Assembly (NCBI RefSeq): GCF_009617575.1
Contig: NZ_WIXJ01000009.1
Coordinates: 1-64,000 of the forward strand
From: Rhodocyclus gracilis
GTDB taxonomy: Bacteria > Pseudomonadota > Gammaproteobacteria > Burkholderiales > Rhodocyclaceae
DNA length: 64,000 bases
Direction of reading: 5' to 3'
The first letter of the stretch is position 1; each line of letters begins with the position of its first letter. This document shows, piece after piece, positions 38,809-48,515 of the stretch. The notes under the pieces were generated by a model. The model saw only the letters and a program-made list of their open reading frames with translations. It was not told the origin of the DNA and did no database searches. The translations under genes were made by a program, and so were the position numbers.

Positions 38809-39771
38809 TTGCTGAAAATTGCGTACTTGTTCGCCTCGCTCATAACCTTGCTCCTTATCGGGGCGGCGGCCACCTTCCTCTGGCTGCGTGCGCCTGATGT
38901 GCCGCGCGAACCGATTCTTGCCAAGTACTCGGGCGCCGACGACCACTTTCTCGACCTGCCCGGAGAAATCCGCCTGCATTACCGCGATCAGGGCAAGCCG
39001 GATGCACCGGCGTTGATCCTGCTGCACGGCTACGGCGACTCTTACGCCACCTGGGAGGGCTGGGCGGCGCGCCTCGCCGGGCGTTACCGCGTACTCAGTC
39101 TCGACCTGCCCGGCCACGGCCTCAGCGACGCACCGGCGGACTTCACGCTCGACGCCGTCCGCTGCGCCGAACTCGTCGCCGCCTTCGCCGATGCGCTGCA
39201 CCTCGAGCGCTTTGCCGTCGCCGGCAATTCGATGGGCGGCGGCGTCGCCTGGCGTGTCGCGCTGGCGAATCCGCAACGCGTTTCGGCCCTGATACTCGCC
39301 GCTGCCGCCGGCTGGCCGCCGCAGGGCGAGCGCGCGAAGCCCTCGCTGGCCTTCCGCATCCTGCAGCATCCGCTCGGGCGGGAGGTGCTGATGCGCATCG
39401 ATAACCGGCCGCTGATCGCGCAGGGGCTGCGCGCGCAGGTGCACGATGCCGCGCTGATCACCGACGCGGTCATCGACCGCTGGGCCGAATATCAGCTGCT
39501 GCCGGGCCATCGTCGTATCCTGATGTCGGCCGTGCTGCCCAGCCTGCAGCAGGCGAGCGCCGAGCGTCTGGTGGCGATCCGCGTGCCGACGCTGATCCTG
39601 CACGGCGCCGACGATCCGTTGATTCCGGCGGCGGATTCGCAACGATTCCACGCCGCCATTGCCGCCTCGGAACTGATCATCTATCCCGACGTCGGGCATC
39701 TGCCGCAGCGTGAGATTCCCGAACGTTCCGCCGGCGACGTTGCCGATTTCCTCGCTCGCCACGCCATCTGA
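38809..39771 (+). CDS. Alpha/beta hydrolase, membrane-anchored
   Basis: A 320-residue alpha/beta hydrolase with an N-terminal membrane or signal-anchor helix (residues 1-25, FASLITLLLIGAAATFLWL). Conserved elements: oxyanion region LLHGYGDSYATWEGW, nucleophile elbow AGNSMGGG (Ser), acid in HGADDPLIP and the catalytic His in YPDVGHLPQ. Substrate unknown. No ATG fits; a TTG at 38809 with GGAGAA about 7 nt upstream is used. It converges on the ABC ATPase gene (33 nt apart). Confidence 0.83.
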   Translation: MLKIAYLFASLITLLLIGAAATFLWLRAPDVPREPILAKYSGADDHFLDLPGEIRLHYRDQGKPDAPALILLHGYGDSYATWEGWAARLAGRYRVLSLDLPGHGLSDAPADFTLDAVRCAELVAAFADALHLERFAVAGNSMGGGVAWRVALANPQRVSALILAAAAGWPPQGERAKPSLAFRILQHPLGREVLMRIDNRPLIAQGLRAQVHDAALITDAVIDRWAEYQLLPGHRRILMSAVLPSLQQASAERLVAIRVPTLILHGADDPLIPAADSQRFHAAIAASELIIYPDVGHLPQREIPERSAGDVADFLARHAI

Positions 39772-39804
39772 ACGGGTCGCGGTGGCGGGCTGGCCGTTGC
39801 CGGC

Positions 39805-41454
39805 TCAGCTCGCCACCGCGACGGGTATCTTCGCGGATTGCGGAAAGCGCCGTGCCAGCGCGAGGTCGAGGTCCGGCGACGCGGCAACGAGGCTCGCCGT
39901 ATAGTCGTGCCGTGGATGCGCCAGCACCTCGGCGCTGTGCCCGGACTCGACCACCCGGCCGCGCTGCATGACGTAAAGCCGATCAGTGACGGCGCGAACG
40001 ACCTGGATGTCGTGCGAGACGAACAGGTAAGCGAGACCGAGTTCGCGCGACAGCGTGCCCAGCAGTTCGAGAATCTGCGCCCGGATCGAGACGTCGAGCG
40101 CCGAGACGGCTTCATCGAGCACCAGCAGACGCGGTTCGCAGACCAGCGCGCGCGCGATCGCGATGCGCTGGCGCTGGCCTCCAGAGAATTCGTGCGGAAA
40201 GCGCTCGCCGTCGGCGGCGCTGAGTCCGACACGTTCGAGCACGCTGGCGATACGACGGCGGCGCTCGTCGGCTGCGGGCGCACCGGCACCGCGCCAGAGA
40301 TGGAATGGCTCACCGACCACGTCGGCAACACGCCAGCGGGGGTTGAGGCTACCGTGCGGGTCCTGGAAGACGATCTGGATCTGCCGGCGAATCTTCTGCA
40401 GGCTGGCCGTATCGCCACCGGCATAGCCTTCGCCGGCAACGCGGATGGTGCCGCCGCGTAGTGTTTCCAGTCCGAGAATTGCGCGCAGCAAGGTCGATTT
40501 CCCGCAACCCGATTCGCCGACCAGGCCGACACGCTCGCCGGGATCGATGCGCAGCGAGACGCCGTCGACTGCCCGCACGGCGGGCGGCGGCCGGAACAGC
40601 GTCCGTTCGTGCGCCGGATATTCGCAGACCACGCGGTCCACTTCCAGCAGCGGCGCGCCTGTGCCTGCGGCGGAAGGTGCCGGCACAGGCTGCGGGCGGG
40701 AGTTGGCGAGCAGCGCTTGCGTATAAGGGTGCTGCGGATGACGCAGCACCTGGGCGACCGTTCCGTGCTCGACGATGCGGCCGCGTTCCATGACCGCCAC
40801 CTCGTCGGCGATTTCCGCGATCACGCCGAGATCGTGGCTGACCAGCAGCAGGCCGCAAGCGTTCTCGCGCACCAGTTCGCGCAGCAATTCGAGAATGCGC
40901 GCCTGCGTGCTGACGTCGAGCGCGGTGGTCGGCTCGTCGGCGATCAACAGCTTCGGCTTCAGGACGATCGCCATGGCGATCGCCACGCGCTGCCGCTGAC
41001 CGCCCGACAGCGTATGCGGATAACGGTCATGACCGACGCGGCTGGCGGGCAGGCCGACGCGCTCGAGCGTCGCGTGCGCCAGCGTCAGCGCTTCGCGGCG
41101 GCTGACGCGCCGGTGCGTGCGCACCACTTCGGCGACCTGCTCGTCGATGCGCAGCAGCGGATTGAGCGCGGTCATCGGCTCCTGAAAGACCATACCGATT
41201 TCACTGCCGCGGATCGCGCACAGCTCGCGTTCGCTGCGCTTGAGAAGATCGCGCCCGGCCAGATCGATCGTGCCGCTGCGCTGGGCGCCCGGCGGCAGCA
41301 GGCCGAGCACCGAGATCGCCGTCATCGACTTGCCCGAACCGGATTCGCCGACGAGGCCAAGCACCTCTCCGGCGCGCAGCGATAGCTCGATCCCGGACAG
41401 CAGTTTCCTGCCATCAACTTCAAGATGCAGACCGGAAATGTTCAGCAGTGCCAT
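39805..41454 (-). CDS. Dual ATP-binding ABC transporter protein (DppD-DppF fused type)
   Basis: A 549-residue protein with two complete ABC ATPase domains in tandem, as in GsiA/YejF. Domain 1: Walker A GESGSGKSMTA, signature LSGGQRQRVAIA, Walker B LLIADEPTTALD. Domain 2: GESGCGKSTLL, FSGGQRQRIAIARAL, LLVLDEAVSALD. It powers the peptide/nickel-type importer formed with the two permease genes just upstream (2-nt gap). The second ATPase's Walker B has A for P after DE, a mild deviation. Confidence 0.92.
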   Translation of the reverse strand: MALLNISGLHLEVDGRKLLSGIELSLRAGEVLGLVGESGSGKSMTAISVLGLLPPGAQRSGTIDLAGRDLLKRSERELCAIRGSEIGMVFQEPMTALNPLLRIDEQVAEVVRTHRRVSRREALTLAHATLERVGLPASRVGHDRYPHTLSGGQRQRVAIAMAIVLKPKLLIADEPTTALDVSTQARILELLRELVRENACGLLLVSHDLGVIAEIADEVAVMERGRIVEHGTVAQVLRHPQHPYTQALLANSRPQPVPAPSAAGTGAPLLEVDRVVCEYPAHERTLFRPPPAVRAVDGVSLRIDPGERVGLVGESGCGKSTLLRAILGLETLRGGTIRVAGEGYAGGDTASLQKIRRQIQIVFQDPHGSLNPRWRVADVVGEPFHLWRGAGAPAADERRRRIASVLERVGLSAADGERFPHEFSGGQRQRIAIARALVCEPRLLVLDEAVSALDVSIRAQILELLGTLSRELGLAYLFVSHDIQVVRAVTDRLYVMQRGRVVESGHSAEVLAHPRHDYTASLVAASPDLDLALARRFPQSAKIPVAVAS

Positions 41455-41456
41455 GC

Positions 41457-42275
41457 TCAGACCCCTTTCGCCAGACGCGGATCGAGCAGATCGCGCAGGC
41501 CGTTGCCGAGCCAGTTGAGGCCGAGCACCGAGAGCACGACCGCCAGACCGGGGTAGATCGCCAGACCGGGCGCCAGCGCCGTCAGCGTCTGCGCGTCGGC
41601 GAGCATGCGTCCCCAGCTCGGCAGCGGCGCCTGCGTTCCCAGTCCCAGATAAGCCAGCGCGCTCTCGGCGACGATGGCCAGTGCGAATTGCGTTGTTGCC
41701 TGCACCATCAGCGCACCGCCGAGGTTCGGCAGGATGTGTTCGAGCGAAATCCGCAGCGAATCCTTGCCGGCGACACGCGCAGCAAGGATGTATTCGCGCG
41801 GCCACAGACGCAGCGCACCGGCGCGCGTCACGCGGGCGAAGACCGGTATGTTGAACAGGCCGATGGCGAGGATGGCGTTGAGCGCGCCGGGGCCGAAAGC
41901 CGTCGTCAGCAGGATGGCCACCAGCAGTGCCGGGAAGGCAAACACCACATCGTTGCCGCGCATGACGATCTCGTCGATCCATCCGCGCCGCGCGGCGGCG
42001 AAGAGCCCGAGCGCAATGCCGGGTACGGCGCCAAGCACGACTGCCGCGACGGCGACACCGAGCGAGGTGGAGGCACCGCGCATCAGCATCGAGAGCACAT
42101 CGCGGCCGAGCTGATCAGTGCCCAGCCAGTGGTTGACGCCGATCGGCTGCAGGCGCCCGATGATCGACAGCTGCGTCGGGTCGTACGGCGTCCACAGCAG
42201 CGAGAGCAACGCCAGCGCGACGAAGACCCCGCTCGTCAGTCCGCCTAGCGCCAGGGCGGGAGAGAGCCTTGTCAT
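41457..42275 (-). CDS. ABC transporter permease (DppC/OppC type)
   Basis: A 272-residue permease with six membrane spans. DPTQLSIIGRLQPIGVNHWLGTDQLGRDVLSMLMRGASTSL is the typical N-terminal segment, and EYILAARVAGKDSLRISLEHILPN is the cytoplasmic EAA loop that docks the ATPase. It overlaps the upstream permease fusion by 4 nt. With it, it forms the channel of a dipeptide/nickel-type importer; the cargo is unknown. Confidence 0.92.
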   Translation of the reverse strand: MTRLSPALALGGLTSGVFVALALLSLLWTPYDPTQLSIIGRLQPIGVNHWLGTDQLGRDVLSMLMRGASTSLGVAVAAVVLGAVPGIALGLFAAARRGWIDEIVMRGNDVVFAFPALLVAILLTTAFGPGALNAILAIGLFNIPVFARVTRAGALRLWPREYILAARVAGKDSLRISLEHILPNLGGALMVQATTQFALAIVAESALAYLGLGTQAPLPSWGRMLADAQTLTALAPGLAIYPGLAVVLSVLGLNWLGNGLRDLLDPRLAKGV

Positions 42276-44827
42276 CGCCTTGCCCCGGTGCCGAGACGCG
42301 GATCGACGATGTGGTAGGCCAGATCGACGAGGAAGGACACCGTTACCACGATCAGCACCAGCAGCAGCACCACGTTCTGCACGAGGATCAGGTCGCGTTG
42401 GGCAACCGCCTGCAGCACCAGGCGACCGATTCCGGGCAGGAAAAAGACGTTTTCGATGACCACCGCACCGGCGAGCAGGAAGGAAAACTGCAGGCCGAGA
42501 ATGGTCAGTACCTCGATCGCCGCGTTCGGCAGGGAGTGGCGGCAGAGCGCGGCAAAGGCGCCCAGGCCTTTGGCCCGTGCCGTACGCAGGTAGTCCTCGG
42601 CGCTGGTTTCGATCAGCGCCGTGCGCAGCACGCTGGCGAGAATGGCCGCCTGCGGCAACGCCAGCGCCAGCGCCGGCAGGAGCAGCGAAGTCAGTGCCGT
42701 GCCGAAGCCGTGTTCCCAGCCGGCGAAGCCGCCGGCGGGCAGCCAGCGCAGCCCGATCGCGAATACCAGCGCCAGCAGCATTCCCAGCCAGAAGTTCGGA
42801 ATCGCGATGCCGCACTGGGTGAGCGCAGCCAGTACGCGGTCGGGCCAGCGGCCGCGATAGTAGGCGCCGGCGATGCCCGCTGGCAGTGCCAGCGCGGTCG
42901 AGCCGAGCAAGGCGAGCACGGCCAGTGGCAGCGATACCTGAATGCGGTCGGCGATCAGGGTGGCCACCGGAACCTGATAGATGTAGCTCTGTCCGGCGTC
43001 GCCGTGCAGCAGACCACCAATCCACTGGCCATAGCGTGCGACGGCGCTCTGATCGAGCCCGAGCTGGCGGCGCAGGGCATCGACTGCCGCGGGGTCGGCA
43101 TTAACGCCCATGATGCTCAGCGCCGGATCGCCCGGCGCTACCTGAACGAGCACAAATACCAGAACGCTGGCGACGAACAAGGTCACCAGCAGCGCGCCGA
43201 GGCGCTGCAGCAGCCAGAGTGCACCGAGGCGTCGCCATGCCGACAGGCCAGCGGCAAGCGCCGCCGCCGCGATGCCGAGCAAGCCCAGGCTGCTCAGCGC
43301 TGACGTCAAGCCGCTGCCGGCGTCCTCAGCCGTGCCATCGCCGTGAGGCGCATCGACGATGCGCACGGCGCCGAGCTCGGTCGATCCGCTGACGCTGCCC
43401 ACCGGCAGTCCTTCGACGCGCCGGTCGCGGACCTGCAGCAAGGGGTATTGAAAGAGAAAGCCGTTGGCCGCGTCGCGGGCCAGAATCTGCTGCAATTCTC
43501 GCAGGATGCCAAGGCGTTCCTGCGCATCGACGGTATCGGCAAGCGAGGCCAGCTTGCGTTTGTAGTCGTCGCTGCGGTACCCGAAGTAGTAGTCGTCGCG
43601 CCCGTAGATCGTGTAATCCAGCGGCTCGGCATGGACGACGATCGACAGGTCGAAATCGTGGCGCACGAAAACCTGGTCCATCCACTGCGCCCATTCGAGG
43701 TTCTCGATACGCGTCTGGATGCCGACCTGCGCCAGCTGCGCGGCGACGATTTCGCCGCTGCGCCGGGCGTAGGCGGTCGGTGGCAGTTTCAGGGTCAGTG
43801 ACAGTCCTTCGGCGCCGGCCTCGCGCAACAGCTCGCGTGCGCGTTCGGGCCGGTGCGGATAAACGCCGGCGAGGTCGACCCAGGCGCGGTTGGCCGGCGA
43901 GAAGTGACTGCCGATCGGTGTGCCGTAGCCGAACATTGCCCCGTCGATGATTGCCTGACGGTCGAGCGCGTAGGAAATTGCCCGCCGCACGCGCAGGTCG
44001 GCGAGCGCCGGCCGCCGGTGGTTGAAGGCGAGCACGGTCTCGCCTTCGGTACTCGCGGTTTCGACGACGAAGCGGCGGTCTGCCTTGAACTGGGCGAGGT
44101 TTTCCGGCGCCGGATAATTGGGAAAGACATCGAGATCGCCAGCCATCAGGGCCGCGTAGGCGGCGGCCGGATCCTGAATGAAGCGATAGACCACGCGTTC
44201 GAGCGGCGGCTGCCCACCCCAGTAATCGTCGTTGCGCAATAGCGTGACCGAGTCGCCGCGACGCCAGTCGGCGAAGCGGAACGGACCGGTTCCGATCGGG
44301 TGTGCCCGATTGCCGGTGGCGCTGGCCGGCGCCACCATCACCAGCGCGCCGCTGGCCAGCGACTGCAGCAGGTTGCCGTCGCGCCGCTGCAGGTGGATGC
44401 GCAAGCGCAGCGGTGCCAGCACGTCGACCGAGGCGACCGCCGCCAGCAAAGAACGCTGCGGGTTGAGCGAGTCGGCAGCGCGGGCGCGCTCCAGTGCAAA
44501 GCGCGCGACCTCGGCGTCGAAAGGCGTACCGTCGTGGAAACGCACGCCGGCGCGCAGCTGAAAGGTGTAGTCGAGTCCGTCAGCCGAAATCTTCCACGAC
44601 TCGGCGAGTCGCGGCTCGGGAGTGCCGTCGGCGGCAAGGCGCAGCAAGCCTTCGTACAGGTTGCCGTAGCACAGCTCGTTGATCGGTGCGGCGGCGGCGC
44701 TGGTCGGATCGAGCTGCGGCGGCTCGAGTTGCATGCCGACGCGTAGGGTGGCCGCGTTCACCCAGCAACACCACGTGGCAATCGCGAGCCCGGACAGGAG
44801 CCGAGCAATATGCGGCTTATAAAACAC
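42272..44827 (-). CDS. Fused substrate-binding protein and permease of a peptide/nickel-type ABC importer
   Basis: An 851-residue fusion. Residues 1-26 form a signal sequence (FYKPHIARLLSGLAIATWCCWVNA); about 27-490 are a DppA/NikA-type binding protein (LRVGMQLEPPQLDP, GNLYEGLLRLA, HPIGTGPFRF); an extra hydrophobic helix lies near 513-532 (LGLLGIAAAALAAGL); and from about 539 a complete DppB-type permease (LVQVAPGDPALSIMG, SAEDYLRTARAKGL, C-terminal VDLAYHIVDPRLG). The extra helix would return the chain to the cytoplasm, so topology works. The GTG at 44827 is chosen because longer starts would read through a hairpin at 44847-44874. An in-frame ATG at 44890 is the alternative. Confidence 0.87.
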   Translation of the reverse strand: MFYKPHIARLLSGLAIATWCCWVNAATLRVGMQLEPPQLDPTSAAAAPINELCYGNLYEGLLRLAADGTPEPRLAESWKISADGLDYTFQLRAGVRFHDGTPFDAEVARFALERARAADSLNPQRSLLAAVASVDVLAPLRLRIHLQRRDGNLLQSLASGALVMVAPASATGNRAHPIGTGPFRFADWRRGDSVTLLRNDDYWGGQPPLERVVYRFIQDPAAAYAALMAGDLDVFPNYPAPENLAQFKADRRFVVETASTEGETVLAFNHRRPALADLRVRRAISYALDRQAIIDGAMFGYGTPIGSHFSPANRAWVDLAGVYPHRPERARELLREAGAEGLSLTLKLPPTAYARRSGEIVAAQLAQVGIQTRIENLEWAQWMDQVFVRHDFDLSIVVHAEPLDYTIYGRDDYYFGYRSDDYKRKLASLADTVDAQERLGILRELQQILARDAANGFLFQYPLLQVRDRRVEGLPVGSVSGSTELGAVRIVDAPHGDGTAEDAGSGLTSALSSLGLLGIAAAALAAGLSAWRRLGALWLLQRLGALLVTLFVASVLVFVLVQVAPGDPALSIMGVNADPAAVDALRRQLGLDQSAVARYGQWIGGLLHGDAGQSYIYQVPVATLIADRIQVSLPLAVLALLGSTALALPAGIAGAYYRGRWPDRVLAALTQCGIAIPNFWLGMLLALVFAIGLRWLPAGGFAGWEHGFGTALTSLLLPALALALPQAAILASVLRTALIETSAEDYLRTARAKGLGAFAALCRHSLPNAAIEVLTILGLQFSFLLAGAVVIENVFFLPGIGRLVLQAVAQRDLILVQNVVLLLVLIVVTVSFLVDLAYHIVDPRLGTGARR

Positions 44828-44846
44828 AGTGAGCGAAAAGTTATCC

Positions 44847-44874
44847 CAAAGGGCGGCGCCGAGGCGCCCCTTTG
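44847..44874 (-). terminator. hairpin between the receptor gene and the ABC operon
   Basis: CAAAGGG (44847-44853) pairs with CCCTTTG (44868-44874) around an inner GCGCC-type stem. It lies 25 nt past the stop of the TonB-dependent receptor gene. No T-run follows; it may be an attenuator between the receptor and the importer genes. Confidence 0.5.
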
Positions 44875-44898
44875 AGGCGTCCCGGCACATCACTGCTA

Positions 44899-47100
44899 TC
44901 AAAAGGCGTAGTTCAGAACAGCGCCGACGGTCCGCGGCTGACCGGCCAAGGCAACGTTCAAGTCATCAGACGTACCACCCGGGCGATTGCCGAAGAAATT
45001 ACGCGTCAGGTCATACTTCTCGTTGAACAAGTTGCGCACCCAAAAGCTGACTTGCCACGGTGCGCCCACCTGACTGACCTCGAAGCGAGCATTGGCAAGC
45101 CAGTAGGACTTGATGTCGTACACGTTGCCGCCATCTGGATTCACGATGTTGAGCCACGACTTGTAGGTATCGTGATAACTGTAGTCACCAGCGAGCTTAA
45201 AGCGATAGCCAGCAGCCCCCCACGCATAAGCTACGCTGCCGCCATAGCTCAATTTCGGCATGAACTGGTCTTTGCCCGAAAGGTCACCTAATTGAAGCGA
45301 CTTGAAGTCACGGAATGTGGCGTGCTTGTAGCCGAGTGACTGAGTGATGGTGAGACCTGATAGCGGAATCCAGTTCAGTTCAATCTCACCGCCGTCCACT
45401 GCCGAGCTATTTATATTAACTATTTTACCTATCAGCGCCCCAGACGGACTTTGTGTTATGTCCTGGAACTGCTGGTTGTGATAGTCATAGTGAAAGACTG
45501 AAGCATTCAGACGCAGATTACCTGCCAGATCTGCCTTGAACCCCGTCTCGTAAGCCACCAGTGTTTCTGGTTCAAACGGAGTAAGTGCGTAGGTATTGAA
45601 GGTGTTATGCGCCGTAATACCACCCGACTTGATACCACGACTGACTGACCCATAGAGCAAGGCGTTTTTGTCGAGCTGATATTCAATACCGAGCTTTCCG
45701 GATGTACCATCCGTCGAGAGAGAAGAACTCGCGCCAGCTACGTTCGCCCACGCCTGCACAGGCGTCGTTGTCGTACTGAAATCGCTAATCGTGCGCTTTT
45801 CATGCTCCTGGCGTACACCAATAATGCCCTTCCAGTTCTGCGCGAGCTTGTAATCCAGCTGACCGAAAAGCGCCTGAGTCTCGCCGTCCTGCTTGTACTT
45901 GGTGCGCGTAATCACACCGTAGTCGCGGGTAAAATCGGTATACCAATCCTCGTTGAGTTTTTCGCTGGAATAGTAGGCGCCGACAACCCAATTTAGATCG
46001 GTCGTTTTATTCGATGCCAGTCGCACTTCCTGGGAGAAAATATTGGCATCGTCTTTCCAGTAGACGTCAGCGTTATTGACAGAAGTGCCATCCCAGTCAG
46101 AGAGTTCGCGGCGATGAAAATTCTGCGCACTGGTAATGCTTGTTAGCTTGACCGTATCGAGATCCCAGTTAACTGTCAGTGCGACGTTGGTCGAATCATT
46201 ATCTTTAGTCGGCTTCTGATTCTGGGAAACGCCAATCATGCGCGAGAATGCAGCGGTTCGGCCCCAGCCCGTTGCGGTCAGATCCGTGTCAGCTGCGTAA
46301 CCATAGTGTGGACGTGCGGTAAAAAGATACAAACCTTGCGCGTCCGATTTATCTTGGCCATAGCTAGCGGTAAGCGCTATTTTCAGATCGCGAGTTGCAT
46401 CAAGCTCAAGCTGCCCGCGAAAGGCGGAAATATCCTTGGCGCCGAGCTTTTCGCCGGTCTCTCGGTTGTGCTGCCAAGCGCCACCCTGCTCGGTAGCATA
46501 TGAGAACCGGCCCCTCAAAGATTCACTAATTGGGCCGGACAAAAATCCTTGGATAGTCTTCGTATCATAAGACGAATAGCCTATTGACACGTCGCCTTCA
46601 AACTCTTTTGTTGGCTTGCGCGTCTGGAAATTTATCGCGCCACCGGTCGTGTTCTTCCCGTAAAGAGTACCTTGTGGTCCACGAAGAACTTCGACACGAT
46701 CCAGATCGAACAACAGCCCCTGCGTCTGAACGGGAAATCCATAAGAAACTTCGTCGACGTACACCCCAACAGCTGAAGAATTATTGGGGCCGTAGTCCTG
46801 AAAGCCTATGCCGCGAATCCGGAACTGAGACTGGCCACTACCAAAAGCCGGCTCGATTTCGAGGCTTGGCACCTCGTTCTGCAGTTGGTTGATGTTAGTG
46901 ACGCCACGCGCTTGGAGTTCGTCACCTGACAGCACCGAGATGGCAACACCAACATCCTGAGCAGACTCTTCACGCTTCTGCGCAGTAACAACAACCTTCT
47001 CCAGAGTCGTCGCTTCCGTTACCGCGCGTGTCTCAGCCGCTGGAGCGACACTCGAGACCCCGATGACACCAATCGAGGCTCCAATCAGTACCCGTTTCAT
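44899..47100 (-). CDS. TonB-dependent outer-membrane receptor
   Basis: A 733-residue receptor. A signal peptide (about 23 residues) is followed by a plug domain with a TonB-box-like TLEKVVVTAQKREESAQDVGVAISVLSG, FRIRGIGFQDYG, VGVYVDEV and DRVEVLRGPQGTLYGKNTTGGAIN, then a 22-strand barrel ending in the aromatic C-terminus GAVLNYAF. It resembles the general TonB-dependent receptors that take up organic ligands rather than a defined siderophore class; ligand unknown. The ATG at 47100 has AGGGG 7-9 nt upstream. Base composition is lower in GC than most of the window. The ABC importer follows on the same strand. Confidence 0.93.
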   Translation of the reverse strand: MKRVLIGASIGVIGVSSVAPAAETRAVTEATTLEKVVVTAQKREESAQDVGVAISVLSGDELQARGVTNINQLQNEVPSLEIEPAFGSGQSQFRIRGIGFQDYGPNNSSAVGVYVDEVSYGFPVQTQGLLFDLDRVEVLRGPQGTLYGKNTTGGAINFQTRKPTKEFEGDVSIGYSSYDTKTIQGFLSGPISESLRGRFSYATEQGGAWQHNRETGEKLGAKDISAFRGQLELDATRDLKIALTASYGQDKSDAQGLYLFTARPHYGYAADTDLTATGWGRTAAFSRMIGVSQNQKPTKDNDSTNVALTVNWDLDTVKLTSITSAQNFHRRELSDWDGTSVNNADVYWKDDANIFSQEVRLASNKTTDLNWVVGAYYSSEKLNEDWYTDFTRDYGVITRTKYKQDGETQALFGQLDYKLAQNWKGIIGVRQEHEKRTISDFSTTTTPVQAWANVAGASSSLSTDGTSGKLGIEYQLDKNALLYGSVSRGIKSGGITAHNTFNTYALTPFEPETLVAYETGFKADLAGNLRLNASVFHYDYHNQQFQDITQSPSGALIGKIVNINSSAVDGGEIELNWIPLSGLTITQSLGYKHATFRDFKSLQLGDLSGKDQFMPKLSYGGSVAYAWGAAGYRFKLAGDYSYHDTYKSWLNIVNPDGGNVYDIKSYWLANARFEVSQVGAPWQVSFWVRNLFNEKYDLTRNFFGNRPGGTSDDLNVALAGQPRTVGAVLNYAF

Positions 47101-47489
47101 TTTTTTCACCCCTGTCGATTATCCACGTCCAACCGATCAATCACCACGACCCGATCAATTGTCGAGGTCACTGAATGAATAGCCCGCGCATTTAAGAGGT
47201 GAAACAAATAGAAATGAACAAACTTGTCATTGGATGCATATCAGATCTAATGAATAAGCTCGTAGCAAAAACAACACATGCCAAGGACGTAAATAGAAGC
47301 CGGCCCGGGACATGCCTTAAATGCTTATTAGCTTGTTCAAATCGAGCTTCGCTACTTATTAGCAATATTGATTAGCGCGAAGCAGTAGTGGCCTTATATT
47401 CGCACTCCCAACTGCACCTTCCCCCCTGCCAGCACACGGCTAGCCCACCTGCCGAAAAAGGCTTGGAACAGGCAATCAACGACGAATAC
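47101..47489. other. AT-rich divergent regulatory region
   Basis: About 390 nt between the receptor gene (minus) and the oxygenase gene (plus), clearly AT-richer than the genome average. It contains AATAAGC near 47253 and GCTTATT near 47323 as an inverted pair, but no operator I can name. A GTG at 47388 would extend the oxygenase by 34 residues. Confidence 0.45.
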
Positions 47490-48515
47490 ATGGCACTCCC
47501 TACTTTTGCTCTGCACGACTTTGATGCCTCTACGGGTTCGCATCAGGACAACATTTTCCGGCTGCGTGAAGCTGCCCACTCGCATGGCTTTTTTTACCTC
47601 TCTGGACATGGAATTCCTGAGTCGTTAATTGCTGGGGCATTTCGCGTCAGTCGTGAGTTCTTTGACCGGCCCGACGCAGTGAAAAGGGAAATCGAAAATT
47701 GGCATTCGCCGCATTTCCGCGGCTATACGCGGACAGGCTCCGAGTTGACGCGCGGCGCCCGCGACTGGCGCGAACAGCTCGATTTCGGTGCCGAACGCCC
47801 CGTCCGCACAGCCTCGGCAGATGCTCCTCCATGGGCACTTCTTGAAGGGCCTAACCAATGGCCAGCAGATATTCCGGCACTGAAGCCCGTTGTTCTCGAA
47901 CTGCAAGCACAACTGACTGAAGCGGCCTCGCGGCTGCTACGTGCGCTCGCCACCGCCCTTGGTCAGGATGCCGAAGTATTCACGCCACTGATCGGCGAAA
48001 CGCCAACGCTATTGCTCAAGCTGATTCGCTATCCAGGCAGTGATTTCGCCGACAGCACACAGGGCGTCGGTGCGCACAAGGACACCGGCCTGCTGACCTT
48101 CGTCCTCCAGCATGAACAAAGCGGCCTGGAGGTCCAGGATGGCGAAGGCTGGATCGCGGTGCCGCCGCGCGCCGGCACGCTGGTGGTCAACATCGGCGAG
48201 ATGCTCGAACTGGCCAGCGGCGGCTACCTGCATGCCAACGTGCACCGCGTGGTGACTCCCGCCGGGCAGAACGACCGCCTGTCGATCGCTTACTTCCTCA
48301 ATCCGCATCTCGACGCGCGCGTCCGGCCGATCGCGCTGCCGGCGGCTCTGCAAGCGGCGGCGCGGCCCTCCGCCCACGATCCTGACAACCCGCTGCTCGA
48401 ACAGGTCGGACTCAACCTGCTCAAGAGCCAGCTTCGCTCGCATCCGGAAGTCGCGCGCCGCTACTACGCCGGCGTCGCCGATACCGTTGCCGGCAAGGGA
48501 GCGGAACATGCCTGA
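47490..48515 (+). CDS. 2-oxoglutarate/Fe(II) oxygenase, isopenicillin N synthase family
   Basis: A 341-residue non-heme iron oxygenase. N-terminal DIOX_N segment (LREAAHSHGFFYLSGHGI, VSREFFDRP), then the catalytic barrel with the HxD...H facial triad in GAHKDTGLLT and HANVHRVVTP, and RLSIAYF holding the 2-oxoglutarate arginine and serine. Reaction type (hydroxylation, desaturation, cyclisation or lyase) cannot be told from sequence. First gene of a four-gene operon. The 5' third is visibly AT-richer than the 3' part. The ATG at 47490 lacks a clear ribosome-binding site; a GTG at 47388 is possible. Confidence 0.88.
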   Translation: MALPTFALHDFDASTGSHQDNIFRLREAAHSHGFFYLSGHGIPESLIAGAFRVSREFFDRPDAVKREIENWHSPHFRGYTRTGSELTRGARDWREQLDFGAERPVRTASADAPPWALLEGPNQWPADIPALKPVVLELQAQLTEAASRLLRALATALGQDAEVFTPLIGETPTLLLKLIRYPGSDFADSTQGVGAHKDTGLLTFVLQHEQSGLEVQDGEGWIAVPPRAGTLVVNIGEMLELASGGYLHANVHRVVTPAGQNDRLSIAYFLNPHLDARVRPIALPAALQAAARPSAHDPDNPLLEQVGLNLLKSQLRSHPEVARRYYAGVADTVAGKGAEHA

